Below are positions 53,138 to 60,702 of a DNA stretch of 64,000 nucleotides, piece by piece. Within the stretch, counting starts at the first letter, position 1; the number at the start of each line of letters is the position of its first letter. A program made the translations under genes and the position numbers. The notes beneath the pieces are model-generated. The model was given only the letters and a program-made list of their open reading frames with translations. It had not been told where the DNA came from and ran no database searches. The stretch is from Firmicutes bacterium UBA3553 (lineage in GTDB: Bacteria > Bacillota > Clostridia > Tissierellales > Sedimentibacteraceae): positions 1 to 64,000 of the forward strand of contig DFOA01000065.1 of the NCBI GenBank assembly GCA_002381185.1, in the 5' to 3' direction.

Positions 53138-53294
53138 ATCCTGTGTGACCGAGAGGGAGCAAGCAAATTTAGATGTAGCCTGTGAACATTAATAAAATTT
53201 GGTTAAATTGTAATATTTATTGATAAATTACTGATATTAATATAGAATAATCTGGAATATAGTTTGCTGAAATATCAAATTACATGGAGGAAGT

Positions 53295-53966
53295 ATGTAT
53301 AAAATCATGATTATTGAAGATGATTTAACTATTGCAAGGACTTTGAAGGATCATCTTTCCAAATGGGATTATGATGTAATTTATATAGATAATTTTAAAA
53401 ATATCATCGAGCAGTTTAAAGAGTTTGATCCGCACATTGTTCTACTGGATGTTATGCTTCCGTTTTTTAACGGGTTTTACTGGTGCGGCGAAATACGGAA
53501 GATATCCAAAGTTCCGGTTATGTTTATATCCTCTGCCGGCGACAATATGAATATTGTAATGGCAATGAACATGGGAGGGGATGATTTTATTGTGAAGCCG
53601 TTTGATTTAAATGTTCTTACCGCAAAACTTGGGGCAATGCTCAGAAGGGCATATTCCCTGCAGAGTCAAATAAATGCAATAGAGCACAATGGCGTTGTTC
53701 TAAATCTGAATGATACAACACTGAATTATGATAATAATAAAATAGAGCTTACCAAAAATGAATATAAAATTTTGCAGCTTCTTATGGAAAATACGGGCAA
53801 GGTGGTATCCAGAGATGAAATAATGCAGCATCTTTGGGAAAGCGACCAGTTTATTGATGACAACACACTGACTGTTAACATGACTCGTTTGCGCAAAAAA
53901 CTTTCGGAAACAGGTCTCGATAATTTCATTAAGACTAAAAAGGGCCTTGGATACCTGGTGGAGTAG
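53295..53966 (+). CDS. OmpR-type response regulator (BceR-like)
   Basis: The 223-residue protein has a receiver domain with the phospho-acceptor D52 (VLLDVMLP) and acidic pocket residues E8/D9/D10. A winged-helix DNA-binding domain follows (LTKNEYKILQLLMENTGKVVSR in two parts, then VNMTRLRKKL). The HK gene starts 1 base after its stop. With the downstream ABC genes it forms a peptide-antibiotic sensing module. It probably binds the CTTAC-N6-GTAAG dyad before the ABC genes. Confidence 0.92.
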   Translation: MYKIMIIEDDLTIARTLKDHLSKWDYDVIYIDNFKNIIEQFKEFDPHIVLLDVMLPFFNGFYWCGEIRKISKVPVMFISSAGDNMNIVMAMNMGGDDFIVKPFDLNVLTAKLGAMLRRAYSLQSQINAIEHNGVVLNLNDTTLNYDNNKIELTKNEYKILQLLMENTGKVVSRDEIMQHLWESDQFIDDNTLTVNMTRLRKKLSETGLDNFIKTKKGLGYLVE

Positions 53967-53967
53967 T

Positions 53968-54975
53968 ATGAAGAAGTTGTTACATATTATTATGCTATAT
54001 TTAAAGGGAAATATTTTTGTTATTACAGCCGGAATAATTTCATTACTAATTTTTATAATTGTATTGTTACTTTATTCATTGCCTCTAGAACCTATTTTAT
54101 ACGCTGTCATACTGGCGTTTTTCTTTACATCCATTATATCAGTTGTTCGTTTTGCCGGTTTTTACAAGCGTCATTCAATGTTGTGTAAGCTGAAAAACAG
54201 CATTGCTTTAGCTGATTATATGTTTCCCCGTACGATGAGCTTAATAGAAAAGGATTATCATGAACTGATAAAAGAAATTGATAAAAGCAGATTGGAAATT
54301 ATCAATGAAAAAAATAAATCCTATTCGGATATGGTGGATTACTACACCATATGGGCACATCAGATAAAGACACCTATTGCTGCTATGCGTTTGATTCTGC
54401 AGTCTGAAAAATCAGAAATTAACGATGAACTGTTGGAACAGCTTTTTAAAACTGAGCAGTATGTGGAAATGGTTTTGCAGTATCTAAGATTAGAAAGCTT
54501 GAATTCTGACCTTTTATTGAAGAAATATTCTCTTGATAATATTGTAAAACAGGCAGTGAGAAAATATTCAAGATCATTTATCCGCAAAAAAATTAAGTTA
54601 AATTATAATGATTTAAACTGCAATGTAATAACTGATGAAAAGTGGCTTGTGTTTGTTGTGGAGCAGATTCTTTCAAATTCACTTAAATACACTAATTCAG
54701 GTGAAATTTCAGTTTATATGGATGAAAATCTGCTTGAAACATTAGTCATAGAGGATACTGGTATAGGAATTGAGCAGGAGGACATCCCCAGAGTATTTGA
54801 AAAAGGATTTACCGGTTATAACGGAAGAACAGATAAGAAATCAACGGGGATTGGATTATATTTGTGCAGACAGATATTAAACAAACTGTCACATACGGTT
54901 GATATTGAATCAGAGGTTGGAAAAGGTACAAAAGTTAAAATAAACCTTCATGCTGAAAATATAAATTTTGAATAA
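53968..54975 (+). CDS. Intramembrane-sensing histidine kinase (BceS-like)
   Basis: From ATG 53968 the protein has 335 residues. This start has a GGTGGAG site, and a TTG 21 bases earlier is rejected. Two adjacent transmembrane helices (about 14-60) with almost no external loop are typical of intramembrane-sensing kinases. The phospho-acceptor His lies in WAHQIKTPIAA. The N box (EQILSNSLKYT) and G boxes (EDTGIGIEQED, STGIGLYLC) are intact. In Bce systems the kinase senses the flux of the ABC transporter. Confidence 0.92.
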   Translation: MKKLLHIIMLYLKGNIFVITAGIISLLIFIIVLLLYSLPLEPILYAVILAFFFTSIISVVRFAGFYKRHSMLCKLKNSIALADYMFPRTMSLIEKDYHELIKEIDKSRLEIINEKNKSYSDMVDYYTIWAHQIKTPIAAMRLILQSEKSEINDELLEQLFKTEQYVEMVLQYLRLESLNSDLLLKKYSLDNIVKQAVRKYSRSFIRKKIKLNYNDLNCNVITDEKWLVFVVEQILSNSLKYTNSGEISVYMDENLLETLVIEDTGIGIEQEDIPRVFEKGFTGYNGRTDKKSTGIGLYLCRQILNKLSHTVDIESEVGKGTKVKINLHAENINFE

Positions 54976-54976
54976 C

Positions 54977-54992
54977 CTTACCAAATTGTAAG
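54977..54992 (+). promoter_or_regulatory. Candidate BceR-type operator
   Basis: The inverted repeat CTTAC-N6-GTAAG begins two bases after the kinase stop codon and upstream of the ABC genes. A further GTAAG-like half site (ATGTAAG) follows at about 55006-55012. Confidence 0.5.
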
Positions 54993-54998
54993 AATGAT

Positions 54999-55043
54999 AA
55001 AGAAAATGTAAGCCAAAGCTATGGTAGGTCATTTTCTTTTTTT
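54999..55043 (+). terminator. Hairpin with T-run between kinase and ABC genes
   Basis: A 10-bp stem (54999-55008 with 55030-55039) with inner CC/GG pairs ends in T7. It would stop read-through from the regulator genes, so the ABC genes may need their own promoter or antitermination. Confidence 0.75.
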
Positions 55044-55067
55044 GTAATATAAACAGGAAGAAAAATA

Positions 55068-55847
55068 TTGGAGGTAAATATGTCACTTTTAGAAGTAAAA
55101 AATATAAAAAAGATTTACACAACGCGTTTTGGCGGAAATACTGTTCAAGCACTTGCTAATGTATCTTTTTCTGTAGAAAAAGGTGAATATGCTGCGATAA
55201 TGGGTGAATCCGGTTCAGGAAAAACAACACTTTTAAACATCCTTGCTTCTCTGGATAAACCAACCAGCGGTGAAATTCTGCTGAACGATAAAAATATTGT
55301 GTCAATTAATGAAAAAGAGATATCGGCATTCAGGAGAGATAACTTAGGATTTGTTTTTCAGGATTTCAATTTGCTTGATACATTTTCAATCCGAGACAAC
55401 ATATTTTTGCCGCTGGTTTTGGCAGGAGGGTCATATGAAGAAATGGACAAAAAATTAAAACCAATTTCAAAAAGATTAGAGATTGAAGAGATTTTAAACA
55501 AATATCCATATGAAGTCTCAGGTGGTCAAAAACAAAGGGCTGCAATCGCAAGGGCACTCATTACAAATCCGAAGATAATTCTGGCTGACGAACCTACAGG
55601 ATCTCTTGATTCACGGTCCTCAGACGGAGTGTTAAAGCTTTTTAATGAAATAAACCATGATGGACAGACAATACTGATGGTTACTCACAGCGTAAAGGCA
55701 GCAAGTCATGCAAAGAGAGTCTTATTCATCAAGGACGGAAGCATTTATCACCAGATATACAAGGCAAATATGACAAATGAAGAAATGTATCAGAAAATTT
55801 CGGACACTCTTACATTGATTGCAACAGGAGGGAAACAAAATGAATAG
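55068..55847 (+). CDS. ABC transporter ATPase (BceA-like)
   Basis: The 259-residue MacB/LolD-type ATPase has Walker A GESGSGKTT, Q-loop VFQDFNLLD, signature VSGGQKQRA and Walker B IILADEPTGSLD. GGAGGT precedes the ATG. It overlaps the permease gene by 8 bases. With the ten-helix permease it forms a BceAB-type transporter that protects from, and signals the presence of, cell-wall-active peptides such as bacitracin or lantibiotics. Confidence 0.93.
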   Translation: MEVNMSLLEVKNIKKIYTTRFGGNTVQALANVSFSVEKGEYAAIMGESGSGKTTLLNILASLDKPTSGEILLNDKNIVSINEKEISAFRRDNLGFVFQDFNLLDTFSIRDNIFLPLVLAGGSYEEMDKKLKPISKRLEIEEILNKYPYEVSGGQKQRAAIARALITNPKIILADEPTGSLDSRSSDGVLKLFNEINHDGQTILMVTHSVKAASHAKRVLFIKDGSIYHQIYKANMTNEEMYQKISDTLTLIATGGKQNE

Positions 55848-57822
55848 ATTCTTTTATCAAAAGTTAGCAATAAACAATATGAAAAAGAATTCTAAGACAT
55901 ACATTCCCTACCTTTTAACCTGCATAGGAACAATAATGATGTTTTACAATATGTGCTTTTTGTCAGTGGCTAAGGACTTAGGCAGTGCCGGTGTCAGCGA
56001 CAGCGGCACTGTCAGATATATTTTGTTTCTGGGAGCAATAGTAATAGGGATTTTCTCGCTTATATTTTTGTTTTATACCAACAGCTTTTTAATAAAGAGA
56101 CGAAAAAAGGAATTCGGATTGTTTAATGTGTTGGGAATGGAGAAAAAGCATGTTGCAAGAATCATGTTTTATGAATCCCTGTTTACAGCCGTATTGAGCA
56201 TTGTAATTGGTCTTGCAGCCGGAATATTACTAAGTAAGATTATGATACTTTTTCTTTATAAATTGATATCCTTTGAAGCTACATTTGGTTTTGAGGTTCC
56301 TTATGAGGCAGTATTGGCTTCATTGACGCTGTTCTTAGGAATATTTCTGATTAACCTGCTTTATAATATTCGCCAGGTTCATATGTCAAATCCTGTTGAA
56401 TTGTTAAAGGGAGGAAATATCGGGGAAAAGGAACCAAGGACAAAATGGCTTATGGCAATTATCGGTTTGGTATCGCTCGCCGCTGGATACTATATAGCTG
56501 TTACGACTGAAAATCCTGTGGCGGCATTGAGCTTGTTTTTTGTTGCAGTTGTTTTAGTAATGACAGGAACATACTGTTTGTTCACGTCAGGGAGTATTGC
56601 AATTTTAAAAATGCTTAGAAAAAATAAAAGGTATTACTATAAAAAAAGGCATTTTATTTCTGTTTCAAGCATGCTCTACCGTATGAAGCAAAATGCTGCG
56701 GGACTTGCAAATATTTGTATATTATCTACGGCTGTCATTGTTATGATTTCTTCAACTGTATCCCTGTATGGGGGCATGGAAGATGTTTTGAGATCAAGGT
56801 TTCCAAGAAATGTAGAAGTTGAAGCAAGCGATGTATCAGAAGAACAGGCAGAGGAATTAGACAAATTAATTGAACAGCAAACATTGGAACTTAATATTGA
56901 CAAAATTAATGTACTGCGCTTTCGTTTCATGAATTTTGTTGTGATACAAGAAGGTTCAAACTTTATAAAGGCTGATTACGATTCATATACGTCAAATGAT
57001 ATTGCTTCATTAGTATTTATTACTCAGGATGAATACAATAAACTTGAAAACAAGTCAATTTCACTTAATAAAGGTGAATCACTGGTTTATACGTCAAATG
57101 GAAATGTTTCAGGAAGTATTTTAAATATAAACGGATATGAATTGTCAATAAAGGATTATCTCAGTTCATTAGATTCTGCAAGCAAAATATCGGATGTTTT
57201 AACAAAAAGCTACTATGTAATAGTTGATAATATAGACACTATTGAAAGTGTATATAATTCTTTAAATATTAAAGATGGAGAAATGGGAGACCTTTCATAT
57301 TTTTACGGATTCGATGCCGATGCAGGCCAGCAGGAACAAATAAATATTGTTAATAATTTAAACGATAAAATGAAGGAATTAGATGCAGCAGGCCGTGCAG
57401 ACGGAACTGAAGCATCCAAATCAAGCTTTTACTCGGTTTACGGGGGACTGTTTTTTCTGGGAATATTTTTAGGTCTGCTGTTTGTAATGGCAACAGTACT
57501 GATAATCTACTATAAGCAGATAGCTGAGGGTTATGATGACAAGGAACGTTTTGAAATAATGCAGAAGGTCGGAATGGACCGTGAAGAAGTAAGAGGCACT
57601 ATTCGGAGTCAGGTATTGACAGTGTTTTTTCTTCCGCTTTTAGCCACTGTAATCCATATTGCATTTGCGTTTAAAGTTATAACAAGGCTTTTATTGATAT
57701 TTGGCATGACAAATGTACCTTTGTTTGCTGTTTGCACAATTGTTACAATTATAGTCTTTGCAGTGTTATATACAATAGTATATATTTTGACTGCAAAAAC
57801 ATATTATAAGATAGTAAGCTAG
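55840..57822 (+). CDS. ABC transporter permease (BceB/FtsX family)
   Basis: From ATG 55840 the protein has 660 residues, with AGGAGGG 8 bases upstream; the in-frame TTG at 55819 includes that site and is rejected. Topology is ten predicted helices with a large extracellular domain of about 200 residues between helices 7 and 8 (roughly 315-520), the region that binds target peptides in BceB. FtsX motifs (VNPVELLKGG type: MSNPVELLKGG) are present. It overlaps the ATPase gene by 8 bases. Confidence 0.92.
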   Translation: MNRFFYQKLAINNMKKNSKTYIPYLLTCIGTIMMFYNMCFLSVAKDLGSAGVSDSGTVRYILFLGAIVIGIFSLIFLFYTNSFLIKRRKKEFGLFNVLGMEKKHVARIMFYESLFTAVLSIVIGLAAGILLSKIMILFLYKLISFEATFGFEVPYEAVLASLTLFLGIFLINLLYNIRQVHMSNPVELLKGGNIGEKEPRTKWLMAIIGLVSLAAGYYIAVTTENPVAALSLFFVAVVLVMTGTYCLFTSGSIAILKMLRKNKRYYYKKRHFISVSSMLYRMKQNAAGLANICILSTAVIVMISSTVSLYGGMEDVLRSRFPRNVEVEASDVSEEQAEELDKLIEQQTLELNIDKINVLRFRFMNFVVIQEGSNFIKADYDSYTSNDIASLVFITQDEYNKLENKSISLNKGESLVYTSNGNVSGSILNINGYELSIKDYLSSLDSASKISDVLTKSYYVIVDNIDTIESVYNSLNIKDGEMGDLSYFYGFDADAGQQEQINIVNNLNDKMKELDAAGRADGTEASKSSFYSVYGGLFFLGIFLGLLFVMATVLIIYYKQIAEGYDDKERFEIMQKVGMDREEVRGTIRSQVLTVFFLPLLATVIHIAFAFKVITRLLLIFGMTNVPLFAVCTIVTIIVFAVLYTIVYILTAKTYYKIVS

Positions 57823-57841
57823 GAAGCATTGGGATATTGTT

Positions 57842-57943
57842 ATGGTAGGCAATATATCTAAGTTCTTCATGGGTAAAATGAAACATGCGATGAATTCCTT
57901 TTTTACCGATTCGCTTGATTACAGTGAAGAAAAAACTAATTAA
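57842..57943 (+). CDS. Possible small protein, 33 residues
   Basis: A short frame starts at ATG 57842, 20 bases after the permease stop, and ends ...DYSEEKTN. The N-terminal part is amphipathic (MVGNISKFFMGKMKHAMNSF). The ribosome site is weak, and no family is known. It may be a small partner of the transporter or chance. Confidence 0.3.
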   Translation: MVGNISKFFMGKMKHAMNSFFTDSLDYSEEKTN

Positions 57944-58029
57944 CTCTTCTCAATAAGTAATTTTTTCATCCATAATAATAGCCCGTCTAAAGGTAATAAT
58001 AAAAGTAAAATTATAATTTAGGAGGGTTT

Positions 58030-58629
58030 ATGATTAGCATAGGTGAAAAAGCACCAACATTTAATGCGCAGGCGTTTTATAACAGCAGTTTTTCTAAGGT
58101 AAATCTGGATGATTACAAAGGAAAATGGATTTATCTGTTTTTTTACGGAGGAGATTTCACATTTGTCTGAGCATCTGAAGTGGCAGCAGTTGCTGCTAAA
58201 ATAAAAGAATTTGAAGAATTAGGTGTCCAGGTTTTGTCCTGCAGTGTTGATTCTGTATATACTCACAAGGTCTGGAACGATCAGGAACTGTCTAAAATGG
58301 CAGGCATCACACCATTTCCTATGTTGTCTGACCAGAACGGAGAAATAGGCAAGATGTACGGAGTTTATGACGAGCAAAGCGGCGTAACCTTAAGAGGAAC
58401 ATTTATCATAGATCCGGATGGAATTCTTCAAAGTCTGGAAGTATTGTCTATGCCGATAGGCAGAAATGTCTTTGAAGGATTGAGACAGATAAAAGCAGGT
58501 CAGATGGTTAGAAATTCAAAAGGAAAAGAAGTTGCTCCCGCAGTATGGCAGCCCGGCAAGAAAACAATTAAACCGAGACCTGAACTGGTAGGCAACGTAT
58601 GGCAGGAATGGAATGTAAATGATATATAG
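58030..58629 (+). CDS. prxU: Selenocysteine-containing peroxiredoxin (in-frame UGA)
   Basis: From ATG 58030 (AGGAGGG upstream) an AhpC/Prx1-type protein of 199 residues is encoded if TGA 58168-58170 is read as selenocysteine at position 47. The context GGDFTFV-U-ASE is that of the peroxidatic Cys (DFTFVC). A hairpin directly after the UGA (58182-58197, GGCAGC/GCTGCT) has GU in its loop at +19/+20, like bacterial SECIS elements. The usual C-terminal resolving Cys is replaced (EVAPAVW), so reduction must use another thiol. It resembles PrxU of Eubacterium acidaminophilum. The intact frame after UGA argues against a pseudogene. Confidence 0.9.
58171..58200 (+). promoter_or_regulatory. Bacterial SECIS-like hairpin
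   Basis: Stem TGGCAGC with GCTGCTA (58181-58187 with 58192-58198, one G-T pair) and loop AGTT. The loop GU is 19-20 bases after the UGA, within the range that SelB needs. Confidence 0.7.
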
Positions 58630-58636
58630 AAAAATC

Positions 58637-58682
58637 AGGAATTAAGAGGGAGGGTCCAAAAGGGCCATCCCTCTTAATTCCT
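58637..58682. terminator. Bidirectional terminator
   Basis: A perfect 15-bp stem (58637-58651 with 58668-58682) with further inner GG/CC pairs separates the convergent peroxiredoxin and AEC genes. On the minus strand it is followed by GATTTTTC. Confidence 0.85.
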
Positions 58683-59604
58683 ATGTAATTAATTTTATCA
58701 AAACAGGAACTGTTATTAAGGATATTAATGTTGTAGCGGAAACAATTATTGCCGCAAATTCTTTTTCTTTATTGAAGCTTTCAGCGAGTATGGATGTCAT
58801 GGCTGAGGCAGGCATAGCAGTCATAATAATTACTGAATAGACTGCTTTTGATGAATCTTTCAGCAGCAGTGAAATTAAATAAATTATAATCGGAATTATT
58901 ATTAACTTGATTATTATGCCATAATAGACAGTCCAGTCTTTCAAGTGCTGTTTTATTTTTACATTAGACAAAATGACGCCGATAATAAACATGGATATTG
59001 GTCCTGTTATATTTCCAATGCTTTTAATGCTTGATAAAAGAGCTCCTTTTATTTCAATATCAAAAACCATTATGACAATTCCCACAGCTACGGCAATTAT
59101 GGATGGATTGAACATTAAACTTATAATTTCATTTTTTAAATATCCCCTTTCTAATTTTCCTTTATAAAGCATAATGCCGTAAGTCCACACAAATATTACA
59201 AAGAACATATTGAATATTGAACCGTAAATTACACCTTCTGAGCCAAAAATGGAGTTTAAAACCGGAAATCCCACATAACCTGTATTTACAAATATATTTG
59301 CAAAATGCAATATTGTTTTTTTATTGCTTTTTACAGGCAGAAGCAGAAAGTATGAAGAAGCCGCCATTACGGCATATGCTCCAAGGCTGTAGTAAAATGT
59401 TTTTAATACATTGGATTTAATGGTGTCGTCATATGTAAACATAAAGGATGATACAATCATAAAGGGCAGCGCTATCTTTATCAGAATGTCAGTCAACCCC
59501 TTATTTATCTCGGCTGTTATTATTTTTTTCCTGCTTCCGTAAACACCTACCAATATAATTATAAAAAGAGAAACTACGCTTTCTGTAATAGCTGATATCT
59601 CCAA
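58681..59604 (-). CDS. AEC family (auxin efflux carrier-like) transporter
   Basis: The 307-residue protein has ten hydrophobic segments in two five-helix halves. Family positions include LIKIALPFMIVSSF (about 42-55), ANIFVNTGYVGFPVL (about 105-119) and MTAMPASAMTSILAE in the second half. Bacterial AEC proteins move organic acids such as malate or malonate. GGAGGT precedes the ATG. It is monocistronic; the substrate is unknown. Confidence 0.88.
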   Translation of the reverse strand: MEISAITESVVSLFIIILVGVYGSRKKIITAEINKGLTDILIKIALPFMIVSSFMFTYDDTIKSNVLKTFYYSLGAYAVMAASSYFLLLPVKSNKKTILHFANIFVNTGYVGFPVLNSIFGSEGVIYGSIFNMFFVIFVWTYGIMLYKGKLERGYLKNEIISLMFNPSIIAVAVGIVIMVFDIEIKGALLSSIKSIGNITGPISMFIIGVILSNVKIKQHLKDWTVYYGIIIKLIIIPIIIYLISLLLKDSSKAVYSVIIMTAMPASAMTSILAESFNKEKEFAAIIVSATTLISLITVPVLIKLIT

Positions 59605-59699
59605 AATAAACCTCCTTCATTTTACTAATAATCATATTATGTAGGAAGCTATAATTGTTGCCGTGCAGGAAGCAAAAGATTGTGGTAATGTACTTTTTA

Positions 59700-59726
59700 A
59701 CTTTTTACAATCAAATACATATAATA
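59700..59726 (+). promoter_or_regulatory. SigK-like sporulation promoter
   Basis: AC (59700-59701), 16 bases, then CATATAATA (59718-59726), which fits CATAnnnTA. This matches the mother-cell sigma-K pattern and lies 33 bases before the ATG of the CotE-like gene. Confidence 0.5.
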
Positions 59727-59758
59727 TCATATATTTCTGAGTGTTACGGGAGGGTTTT

Positions 59759-60478
59759 ATGGTTTATAACAATGACTTACATACTAACAATATAGTTAAA
59801 ACAGATTGTATAACCCTGGGCAGGATCGCGCCTGATTTTACAGCTTCATCCACTCAAGGACCAATTACATTATCTCAATACAGAGGGAAATGGGTAGTGC
59901 TTTTTTATGAACCGGGAGATTTTTCTCCTACAGCTACATCCGAATTGATAGCATTTGCCCAGTTACAACCTGAATTTGAGAAAAGAAACGTACAGCTTAT
60001 AGGAGTAACTATTGACAGTAATTTAGCGGATATTGACTGGCTGTTTGATATTCTTCAGTACACGGGAATAAAAATTACGTTTCCGCTTATATCGGACAGA
60101 AACGCAGAAGTCGCAAGACTATATGACATTGTAAATCCAGACAGGATTTATGAAGTAAGTGTAAGAGATGCCTTTATAATAAGCCCTGCTCAAAATATAC
60201 GTGCCATAATATCTTATCCCATATCATGCGGATTGAATATATATGAGATGCTAAGAGTAATAGATTCATTACAAACTACTGATCAGTTTAATGTTTATAC
60301 GCCTTCTAACTGGATGCCGGGGGACCCTGTGCTTGTTCGCGCACCTCAGACATTTGAGGAAGCAATTCAAATGTGGAACAGCCAGGAAGGGTTGGAGATA
60401 AGCTGCAGCATGTGGTACTACTGTTATAGATACTTAAACTCTAATAATAACCCCGGCAGCAATAACACCAATCTATAA
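59759..60478 (+). CDS. CotE-like peroxiredoxin-domain protein without peroxidatic cysteine
   Basis: From ATG 59759 (GGGAGGG upstream) the protein has 239 residues. The fold is 1-Cys (Prx6-type) peroxiredoxin: IAPDFTASSTQGPITLSQY, then EPGDFSPTATSEL. The motif PxxxT/SxxC is present with Ala59 (codon GCT, 59933-59935) in place of Cys, so peroxidase activity is not expected. From memory, the sequence including the C-terminal tail (TPSNWMPG, then SCSMWYYC) resembles the N-terminal half of C. difficile CotE. The next gene on this strand is a GH18 chitinase, the other half of CotE. A SigK-like promoter supports a spore-coat role. Confidence 0.82.
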   Translation: MVYNNDLHTNNIVKTDCITLGRIAPDFTASSTQGPITLSQYRGKWVVLFYEPGDFSPTATSELIAFAQLQPEFEKRNVQLIGVTIDSNLADIDWLFDILQYTGIKITFPLISDRNAEVARLYDIVNPDRIYEVSVRDAFIISPAQNIRAIISYPISCGLNIYEMLRVIDSLQTTDQFNVYTPSNWMPGDPVLVRAPQTFEEAIQMWNSQEGLEISCSMWYYCYRYLNSNNNPGSNNTNL

Positions 60479-60562
60479 AGATCAGAATTTTGCCTGCCTT
60501 ATTTTGGTTAACCGTCTAATGTTGAATTAACCTGCCATTAATTGCAATACTTGCATGAAAAC

Positions 60563-60668
60563 ATTTATGATATAATAAATACAATAATGAAACAAAGACT
60601 AATGTCTTTGTCTAATAGGCATTTATTGTATCGGTGTGAAACAAGCCGATAAGCGTTGCACTTACGAT
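60563..60668 (+). repeat. Duplicated 106-nt leader element, copy 2
   Basis: This is the counterpart of 37392-37497, with constant offset and no gaps. Shared parts are the extended -10 (hexamer 60571-60576), the outer dyad (60579-60587 with 60623-60631) and the inner hairpin (60592-60599 with 60604-60611, loop TAAT). It ends 34 bases before the GH18 start codon. Differences cluster in loops and linkers, and one falls in a stem without breaking it. Confidence 0.8.
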
Positions 60669-60702
60669 GAAATTTATTAACTACATCTCAAGGGAGACAG
60701 AT

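Noticed and set aside
54999..55043. Riboswitch before the ABC genes
   Set aside because: The structure is a simple hairpin with a T-run and does not show a conserved aptamer-like core.
58180..58629. A separate 149-residue peroxiredoxin-like gene starting at GTG 58180
   Set aside because: It has no ribosome site, and the missing N-terminal half is encoded in the same frame directly upstream of a UGA at the catalytic position. It is the 3' part of the selenoprotein gene.
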